From: Burkholderiaceae bacterium
Lineage (GTDB): Bacteria > Pseudomonadota > Gammaproteobacteria > Burkholderiales > Burkholderiaceae_C
Reading direction: 5' to 3'
DNA length: 64,000 nucleotides
Assembly (NCBI GenBank): GCA_019751915.1
Contig: JAIEMS010000008.1
Span: 1-64,000 of the forward strand
Positions 58,122 to 64,000 of this stretch are shown here, piece by piece (position 1 is the first letter of the stretch; each line of letters opens with the position of its first letter). The translations under genes and the position numbers were made by a program. Under the pieces are notes generated by a model. It searched no databases. It had not been told where the DNA came from and worked only from the letters and a program-made list of their open reading frames with translations.

Positions 58122-59567
58122 ATGTGTTCGCCTCTTTTATTTCGCCCGCTCCACCGCCTTGGCCTGCTATCGGCGGCGGTGGTGCTGGTCAGTGGCTGTG
58201 CCAGTGTGTCCCCCGATGGATTGCGCGGCCAAGTCCAAGCGCTCACGGCAGGCCGCACTGCCGGGGTCGAGACCACCTTGCCCAGCGCCGATCCGCTGGC
58301 CCGCAGCCAAGCGCAAACGGCGGTAGCCCAAGCATTGGCCCGGCCTGTGACGCTGGAGTCGGCCATCCAAATCGCCCTGCTGAACAACCCCGGTCTGCAA
58401 GCGCGTCTGTCGGATGTGGGCATCGCCGATGCCCAGCGCGTGCAAGCCTTGACGCTGCCCAACCCCCACCTGACGCTGGGACGACTGACCAACCTCCACG
58501 AACGCGAGATAGAACGCAGCTTGGCCTTTAACCTGCTGGAGGCCATCACCCTGCCTTGGCGCAGCCAGTGGCAAAACCAGCGCGCCGAACTTGCGGTGTT
58601 GCAAGTGGCCCAAGATGCCATCGTGCTGGCCGCCGACACCCGCCGGGCATGGTTGCGCGCCACCGCCGCCGAGCAAGTCGCCGTGGCCTACGACCGCATG
58701 CACGAGGCCGCCCAAGCCGGTGCCCAATTGGGCCAGCGCATGGTGCAAGCGGGCAACTGGAGCCGCTTGCAACAAGCGCGTGAACAAGCCGTGCTGGCCG
58801 ATAGCAGTGCCCAAGCCGCCCGCGCACGGTTGAATGCGGGCACCGCACGCGAGCAACTCACCCGGCTGATGGGCTTGTCTGAACTGCCAACGCAGTACAC
58901 CCTGGCCGAGCAACTCCCGGCGCTGCCCACCGCACTCACACCCAGCGATGGCCTCGAAACCCAAGCCCTGCAAGAGCGCCTTGACTTGCGCGCTGCCCGC
59001 CAGCAACTCGACAGCATCGGCCAGCGCCAAGGCTGGTCGGGTGCCAATGCGCTATTTGGCAACATCGGCCTTGCCTACAAAAATAACCTCCTGACCGATC
59101 GTGCCAGCGGCCAGCACAGCACCACGCGCGGCTGGGAGCTAGAACTGCCGGTGCCGCTGTTCGATTGGGGCGGTGCCGCCCGCGCCCGGGCCGGTGCCGA
59201 AGTCGAAAAAAGCGCCGCCCTGCTGCAAGAAGCCGTGGTGCGTGCCCGCAGCGAAGTGCGCGCGGCGTGGCTGACCCGGCACACCGCCTACGAACTGGCC
59301 CGCCAACAGCGCGACGAAGTTCTGCCCCTGCGCCGCCTCATCACCGAAGAAACCACCTTGCGCTACAACGGCATGCTGGTCAGCGTCTGGGACTTGCTGG
59401 CCGAGGCCCGTGCCAGCACCCAAGCCGTGGCCCACGCCATCGAAGCCCAGCGCGACTTCTGGCTGGCCGATACCGACTTGCAACTGGCCCTGACCGGCAC
59501 CTCTCCCGGCAGCTTGTTGCCGCTGCAAAGCGGCACCAACCCCAGCAACAGCTCCGCCTCGCACTGA
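58122..59567 (+). CDS. TolC-family outer membrane efflux lipoprotein
   Basis: 481 residues. A lipobox (VLVSGCAS, Cys near 26) predicts a lipid-anchored outer membrane protein. Two OEP repeats: LESAIQIALLNNPGLQARLS and the second half with WELELPVPLFDWGGAARARA. CusC-like in architecture. No RND or membrane-fusion partner is adjacent, unlike cusCBA. CAGGAGA lies before the ATG. Likely transcribed with the multicopper oxidase. Confidence 0.88.
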   Translation: MCSPLLFRPLHRLGLLSAAVVLVSGCASVSPDGLRGQVQALTAGRTAGVETTLPSADPLARSQAQTAVAQALARPVTLESAIQIALLNNPGLQARLSDVGIADAQRVQALTLPNPHLTLGRLTNLHEREIERSLAFNLLEAITLPWRSQWQNQRAELAVLQVAQDAIVLAADTRRAWLRATAAEQVAVAYDRMHEAAQAGAQLGQRMVQAGNWSRLQQAREQAVLADSSAQAARARLNAGTAREQLTRLMGLSELPTQYTLAEQLPALPTALTPSDGLETQALQERLDLRAARQQLDSIGQRQGWSGANALFGNIGLAYKNNLLTDRASGQHSTTRGWELELPVPLFDWGGAARARAGAEVEKSAALLQEAVVRARSEVRAAWLTRHTAYELARQQRDEVLPLRRLITEETTLRYNGMLVSVWDLLAEARASTQAVAHAIEAQRDFWLADTDLQLALTGTSPGSLLPLQSGTNPSNSSASH

Positions 59568-59599
59568 CCCACGCCGCCCAGCGCAACCGAAAGACACCT

Positions 59600-61000
59600 A
59601 TGCAAAGAAGAAACCTCCTCACAGGCTTGGTACAAACGGCAGGTTTGGCCGTGGCCGCTGCCTCGGTCAGCCGCGTCGCCTTGGCTGCACTGCCAGAGCC
59701 GGTGATGCAAACCAACGCCGACACCGCGCCACCGCTGGTGCCGCCCAATGGCCGCCCCTACCATCCGGTGGTCACACTCAACGGCTGGACAGCGCCTTGG
59801 CGCATGAATGCAGGCACCAAAGAATTCCATTTGGTGGCCGAGCCGGTGGTGCGCGAAGTAGCGCCCGGCTTGAAAGTCAATATGTGGGGCTACAACGGCC
59901 AAAGCCCCGGCCCGACCATCGAGGTGGTCGAGGGCGACCGGGTGCGCATCTTTGTCACTAACCGCCTACCCGAGCACACCACCATCCACTGGCACGGCCA
60001 ACGCCTGCCCAACGGCATGGACGGTGTCGGTGGCCTGACCCAGCCGCAAATTGCACCGGGCAAAACCTTTGTGTACGAGTTTGTGGCACGCAGGCCCGGC
60101 AGCTTCATGTACCACCCCCATGCCGACGAAATGGTGCAAATGGCCATGGGCATGATGGGGCTGTGGATCACCCACCCCCGGGGCCAACACCCGCACATTG
60201 CCCCAGTGCAACGCGACTATGCCTTTTTACTCAATGCCTTTGACGTTGAGCCGGGCAGCCTGACACCGAAAATCAACACCATGACCGAGTTCAATCTCTG
60301 GGCTTGGAACAGCCGGGTGTTTCCGGCCATCAGCCCGCTGGTGGCGCGTCGGGGGGATCGGGTACGCATCCGCGTGGGCAACCTGACCATGACCAACCAC
60401 CCCATTCACCTGCACGGCCACGAATTTGAGGTCACGGGCACCGATGGCGGCGTGGTGCCACCGTCAGCGCGCTGGCCTGAAGTGACCACCGATGTGGGTG
60501 TCGGCCAAATGCGGCAAATCGAACTCATTGCCGATGAACCCGGCGACTGGGCACTGCACTGCCACAAAAGCCACCACACGATGGGAGCGATGGGCCACGG
60601 CGTGCCCACGATGCTGGGTGTCGAGCAGCATGATTTGGTGGAAAAAATCCAAAAAATCGTCCCCGACTACATGGCCATGGGCGAGCACGGCATGGCCGAC
60701 ATGGGCGCTATGTCCATGCCCCTGCCCGCCAACACCCACCCCATGATGACCGGCACTGGCCCCTTCGGGCCACTGGAAATGGGGGGCATGTTCACCACCC
60801 TGAAGGTGCGCGCTGGCTTGGCTGCAAACGACTACCGCGACCCCGGAAACTACACCCAACCGCCCGGCACCAGCGCTTGGCAGTGGCAGGGCGCACCGGC
60901 CCAACTGCCCCCAGCGGCACGCACTGTGCCTGCGGCCACCGACGCTGGTGCCGCCACAGCGCACAAGCCCACGGCCAGCGGCCACCAGCACCACCACTGA
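59600..61000 (+). CDS. Tat-exported multicopper oxidase (copper resistance type)
   Basis: 466 residues. N-terminal MQRRNLLTG gives a twin-arginine-type signal. All copper motifs are present: TIHWHGQ, YHPHADE, NHPIHLHGHEF and HCHKSHHTMGAMG (T1/T3 ligands). A Met/His-rich segment (MAMGEHGMADMGAMSMP) and a terminal GHQHHH follow, both typical of copper-handling CopA/CueO-like enzymes. Probably oxidises Cu(I) in the periplasm; a laccase-like or manganese role is possible. Confidence 0.9.
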   Translation: MQRRNLLTGLVQTAGLAVAAASVSRVALAALPEPVMQTNADTAPPLVPPNGRPYHPVVTLNGWTAPWRMNAGTKEFHLVAEPVVREVAPGLKVNMWGYNGQSPGPTIEVVEGDRVRIFVTNRLPEHTTIHWHGQRLPNGMDGVGGLTQPQIAPGKTFVYEFVARRPGSFMYHPHADEMVQMAMGMMGLWITHPRGQHPHIAPVQRDYAFLLNAFDVEPGSLTPKINTMTEFNLWAWNSRVFPAISPLVARRGDRVRIRVGNLTMTNHPIHLHGHEFEVTGTDGGVVPPSARWPEVTTDVGVGQMRQIELIADEPGDWALHCHKSHHTMGAMGHGVPTMLGVEQHDLVEKIQKIVPDYMAMGEHGMADMGAMSMPLPANTHPMMTGTGPFGPLEMGGMFTTLKVRAGLAANDYRDPGNYTQPPGTSAWQWQGAPAQLPPAARTVPAATDAGAATAHKPTASGHQHHH

Positions 61001-61090
61001 AGCTACGCCACCGAGCAGGGCCGACAATGGCCTTGCCAAGGTGCACAATGGACACGCCGATCCCCCGTTGTTTTGCAAGAAAGGCCTCTT

Positions 61091-62008
61091 ATGGAAATCG
61101 CTCTCGTCTTGTTTATCATTGCGGCGATTTTTATCGTGCGCTCCATCAAAGTCGTGCCCCAGCAAAACGCTTGGGTGAAGGAACGCTTGGGCAAATACGC
61201 AGGCACCCTGACACCGGGGCTGAATTTTTTGGTGCCATTTGTCGACCAAGTGGCCTACAAACACAGCCTGAAAGAAATTCCACTCGACGTACCGAGCCAA
61301 ATTTGCATCACGCGCGACAACACACAGCTGCAGGTCGATGGCATTTTGTATTTTCAAGTCACCGACCCGATGCGCGCCAGCTACGGCTCGTCCAACTACA
61401 TCATGGCCGTGACGCAACTGGCGCAAACTTCGCTGCGCAGCGTGATTGGCAAACTCGAATTGGACAAAACGTTTGAGGAGCGCGACATCATCAACGCCCA
61501 AGTGGTGCAAGCCATCGACGAAGCCGCCTTGAACTGGGGCGTGAAGGTGTTGCGCTACGAAATCAAAGACTTGACCCCGCCGAAAGAAATTTTGCACGCC
61601 ATGCAGGCGCAAATCACCGCTGAACGCGAAAAGCGGGCGCTGATCGCGGCCTCAGAAGGTCGCCGCCAAGAACAAATCAACATTGCGACGGGCGAGCGTG
61701 AAGCGTCGATTGCCCGCTCCGAGGGCGAAAAACAAGCCGCCATCAACAAAGCGCAAGGCGAGGCCGCCTCCATCACCGCTGTGGCCGAGGCCACCGCCCA
61801 TGCCATTGCACGCATAGCGATGGCGATTCGCCAGCCCGGCGGCGAACAGGCGGTGCAGTTAAAAGTGGCCGAAAAAGCCGTTGAAGCCTACGGAAAAGTG
61901 GCCGCAGATGCAACTACCACGCTCATTGTTCCGAGCAACATGAGTGAAGTTTCGGCCCTGATTGGTTCCGCCATGAAAATGGTGCAAACCCAACACCCGG
62001 CGGCATAA
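61091..62008 (+). CDS. SPFH/stomatin-like protein QmcA
   Basis: 305 residues: one N-terminal membrane helix (MEIALVLFIIAAIFIVRSIK), the SPFH domain (VPQQNAWVKERLGKYAGTL; LDVPSQICITRDNTQLQVDG) and a coiled-coil region (EREKRALIAASEGRRQEQIN). Forms membrane-microdomain scaffolds. The usual NfeD partner gene is not adjacent; an oxidase gene lies upstream instead. ATG at 61091. Confidence 0.92.
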   Translation: MEIALVLFIIAAIFIVRSIKVVPQQNAWVKERLGKYAGTLTPGLNFLVPFVDQVAYKHSLKEIPLDVPSQICITRDNTQLQVDGILYFQVTDPMRASYGSSNYIMAVTQLAQTSLRSVIGKLELDKTFEERDIINAQVVQAIDEAALNWGVKVLRYEIKDLTPPKEILHAMQAQITAEREKRALIAASEGRRQEQINIATGEREASIARSEGEKQAAINKAQGEAASITAVAEATAHAIARIAMAIRQPGGEQAVQLKVAEKAVEAYGKVAADATTTLIVPSNMSEVSALIGSAMKMVQTQHPAA

Positions 62009-62053
62009 GCGGTTTTTTGCAGCAAGAATGGCCGAGGCGAGCAAAGTCAAGGT

Positions 62054-62059
62054 TATAAT
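62054..62059 (+). promoter_or_regulatory. tRNA-Ser promoter -10
   Basis: A perfect TATAAT 11 bases before the tRNA 5' end. No good -35 is seen at 17-base spacing. Confidence 0.55.
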
Positions 62060-62069
62060 CAGCGGCTCA

Positions 62070-62159
<90 letters not shown>

Positions 62160-62169
62160 TCAGATAGAA

Positions 62170-62206
62170 AAAGCCTGCCAACCCACCAGTTGGCGGGCTT
62201 TTTTAT
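62170..62206 (+). terminator. intrinsic terminator after tRNA-Ser
   Basis: AGCCTGCCAAC pairs with GTTGGCGGGCT, loop CCACCA, followed by TTTTTTA. A strong Rho-independent terminator. Confidence 0.9.
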
Positions 62207-62288
62207 TTTTGGTGCCAATCTTGCCTACTCGAAAGAGCTGCGCTGCCAGCCCCTGCCCCGGCATTTGTGCCAAGCACCCCCACCCCCC

Positions 62289-63752
62289 ATGTTCGAACAA
62301 ACCTTCAAAAACATCGACGACATCCTGCACAAAGACGCAGGCTGCACCAGCGAACTGGACTACACCGAGCAATCCTCTTGGCTGCTGTTCCTGAAATACT
62401 TGGATGCACTGGAGGCCGACAAAGCCCTCGAAGCCGAGCTGGAGGGCAAAACCTACAAGTTCATCATCGACGAGCCTTTCCGCTGGGGAAGCTGGGCCAT
62501 GCCCAAGGGTGCGGACGGCCAGCTCGATCACCACACCGCCATGACCGGCGACGACCTGATTGAATTCGTCAACCACAGGCTGTTTCTCTATTTGCGCAGT
62601 TTCAAGCAAAGCGCCAGCGGGCCGCAAACCATCGAATACAAAATTGGCGAAGTCTTTAGCGAGATCAAAAACCGCATCCAAAGCGGCTACAACCTGCGCG
62701 ATGTGATGGAGCTGGTGGACGAGCTGCGCTTTCGCTCCCAGCTTGAGAAGCACGAACTCTCGCACCTGTACGAAGCCAAAATCAAAAACATGGGCAACGC
62801 CGGGCGCAACGGCGGCGAATACTACACACCGCGCCCCTTGATTCGCGCCATGATCCACGTCGTGGCCCCCAAAATCGGCGAGCGCATTTACGATGGTGCT
62901 TGTGGTTCGGCGGGCTTTCTGTGCGAAGCCTTTGACTACCTGCAACGCCAGCCCAACCTAACCACCACCGACCAAAAGACGCTGCAAACCCGCACCTTCT
63001 ACGGCAAAGAGAAAAAGAGTCTGGCCTACGTCATTGCGATCATGAACATGATCCTGCACGGCATTGAGGCCCCCAACATCGTCCACGCCAACACGCTGGC
63101 CGAGAACATTGCCGATATTCAAGACAAAGACCGTTTTGATGTGATCTTGGCAAATCCGCCCTTTGGTGGCAAAGAACGCCAAGAGGTGCAGCAAAACTTT
63201 GCTATCAGGACTGGCGAAACCGCCTTTTTGTTTTTGCAGCACTTTGTCAAGTCGCTCAAGGCCGGTGGCCGCGCTGCCATCGTCATCAAGAACACCTTTT
63301 TGAGCAACACCGACAACGCCAGCGTCAGCCTGCGCAAGCTGCTGCTGGAAAGCTGCAATCTGCACACCGTGTTGGATTGTCCCGGTGGCACTTTTCAGGG
63401 CGCGGGGGTCAAAACCGTGGTGCTGTTTTTTGAGAAGGGCGCACCCACCCGCAAGGTCTGGTTTTACCAGTTGGACGTGGGCCGCAACATGGGCAAGACC
63501 AACCCGCTCAACGATGCCGACTTGGTGCCGTTCATCGAAGCGCAAAAGACCTTTGCCGACACCGCACAAAGCTGGTCGGTGGATGTGGCGGCTGTGAACA
63601 CCAACACTTTTGATTTGTCGGTGAAGAACCCCAACGGCGGCGAAGTGGTGGCGCACCGCAGCCCGCAGGACATCATGGACGAGATCGCCGCATTGGATGC
63701 CGAAAGCGCGCAGGTGCTGGAACAGATCAGGCAGCTGCTGTGCGTCACATAA
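62289..63752 (+). CDS. hsdM: type I restriction-modification methyltransferase subunit HsdM
   Basis: 487 residues. N-terminal HsdM helical domain (NIDDILHKDAGCTSELDYTE; WLLFLKYLDALE), then N6-adenine methyltransferase with motif I DGACGSAGFLCEAF and motif IV NPPFGGKE. Protects host DNA together with HsdS; HsdR and HsdS are not in the window. ATG at 62289. Starts 83 bases after the tRNA-Ser terminator. Confidence 0.94.
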   Translation: MFEQTFKNIDDILHKDAGCTSELDYTEQSSWLLFLKYLDALEADKALEAELEGKTYKFIIDEPFRWGSWAMPKGADGQLDHHTAMTGDDLIEFVNHRLFLYLRSFKQSASGPQTIEYKIGEVFSEIKNRIQSGYNLRDVMELVDELRFRSQLEKHELSHLYEAKIKNMGNAGRNGGEYYTPRPLIRAMIHVVAPKIGERIYDGACGSAGFLCEAFDYLQRQPNLTTTDQKTLQTRTFYGKEKKSLAYVIAIMNMILHGIEAPNIVHANTLAENIADIQDKDRFDVILANPPFGGKERQEVQQNFAIRTGETAFLFLQHFVKSLKAGGRAAIVIKNTFLSNTDNASVSLRKLLLESCNLHTVLDCPGGTFQGAGVKTVVLFFEKGAPTRKVWFYQLDVGRNMGKTNPLNDADLVPFIEAQKTFADTAQSWSVDVAAVNTNTFDLSVKNPNGGEVVAHRSPQDIMDEIAALDAESAQVLEQIRQLLCVT

Positions 63753-63793
63753 CAGGCCAAAGAACTCTGGGCGGAATGGAAATGGAGACAATC

Positions 63794-64000
63794 ATGAGCA
63801 AGATCAGCGGTGCGGTCTCGCACCACGACACCGAACTGGCCGAACTGCGGGCGGACAAAGAACTGGCAGTGGCCTACCTCAAGGCCGCGACGGAGTCCCT
63901 CGACAACCCCGATGACCGCGCTGCTGGCCTGCTGGCCTTGCGTACCGTGGCCGAAGCCTATGGCGGATTGGGTACGGTGGCCGCCGAGGCGGGCATCAGC
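63794..64000 (+). CDS. addiction-module antidote (HI1420/HigA-like), 5' part
   Basis: The first 69 codons of a gene cut by the window end. SHHDTELAELRADKELAVAY, LKAATESL, LLALRTVAEAYGGLGTVAAE and AGIS match the N-terminal part of putative addiction-module antidote proteins (XRE-type HTH beginning at RTVAEAYGG). A RelE/HigB-type toxin gene, usually directly upstream, is absent: the preceding gene is hsdM, 41 bases away. It may be an orphan antitoxin or a regulator of the RM genes. AATGGAGA lies before the ATG. Confidence 0.8.
   Translation, partial: MSKISGAVSHHDTELAELRADKELAVAYLKAATESLDNPDDRAAGLLALRTVAEAYGGLGTVAAEAGIS

Noticed and set aside
62160-62288. Integrase or direct repeat of the tRNA-Ser 3' end proving an island
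   Set aside because: No integrase gene and no second tRNA fragment is visible before the window ends.

Overview
This window reads as chromosomal DNA of a betaproteobacterium of the order Burkholderiales, most likely family Comamonadaceae. The evidence is moderately high GC, dense gene packing, and family-typical arrangements: tauE-cysI-DUF934-cysH-cysD-cysN, thiO-thiS-thiG-thiE behind a TPP riboswitch, a FimV-like giant protein, an rpmE type-B gene after rho, and a dispersed palindromic repeat with an AGCGCTAGAGGCC block. The genus cannot be fixed from the sequence alone.

Layout. 1-215: remnant of an IS3-family transposase. 0.3-4.7 kb: a cyclic-di-GMP GGDEF-EAL protein, then ferredoxin reductase and ferredoxin. 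4.8-11.0 kb: an assimilatory sulfate reduction operon on the minus strand (sulfate to APS to sulfite to sulfide, with a TauE-type permease). It uses an APS-type CysH, and no cysC or cysJ is visible; the adjacent fdxA/FNR pair may supply electrons. 11.1-15.3 kb: thiamine genes, with thiD divergent from a TPP riboswitch that leads thiO-thiS-thiG-thiE. 15.4-18.6 kb: FimV-like polar/pilus protein divergent from a Crp-type regulator. 18.7-24.2 kb: housekeeping genes (HI0933-type flavoprotein, trxA, rho, rpmE2, a GT-C-like membrane protein). 24.2-32.6 kb: a complete phosphate locus, pstSCAB-phoU-phoB-phoR on minus and ppx on plus, with one Pho box facing each way in the intergenic region. 32.6-41.6 kb: mnmC, yggX, sulfate-binding protein, two MFS transporters, a multi-PAS diguanylate cyclase. 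41.7-44.9 kb: molybdenum cofactor genes moaA-mobA-moeA. 45.2-55.0 kb: a TadA/alpha-beta-hydrolase fusion, LD-carboxypeptidase, a degenerate HD-GYP-like protein, a retropepsin-like protein, YajQ, MurB, an AT-rich diguanylate cyclase, Mog, YjgA/DarP and PmbA. 55.1-62.0 kb: YgiQ-type radical SAM protein, a small Cys-rich CopL-like protein, a TolC-like lipoprotein, a Tat-exported multicopper oxidase (together a likely copper-resistance cassette), and a QmcA-type SPFH protein. 62.07-64.0 kb: tRNA-Ser(GGA) with a strong terminator, then a type I methyltransferase gene hsdM and the start of an addiction-module antidote gene, probably the edge of a defence or mobile region.

Themes. Nutrient acquisition (S, P, thiamine, Mo) is arranged in compact operons. 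Cyclic-di-GMP signalling is unusually well represented: three GGDEF proteins with intact GG(D/E)EF and RxxD sites, plus YajQ and a catalytically degenerate HD-GYP relative. The most unusual sequence-level signal is the dispersed repeat. At least nine copies are recognisable; three lie in frame inside genes (cysN N-terminus, moeA, ygiQ linker), others overlap stop codons, and one abuts the tadA start codon. I did not find a convincing wholly new multi-gene system. The best candidates for follow-up are the repeat family, the TadA-hydrolase fusion with lost catalytic residues, the ferredoxin-coupled sulfite reduction arrangement and the tRNA-Ser-linked hsdM/antidote region.
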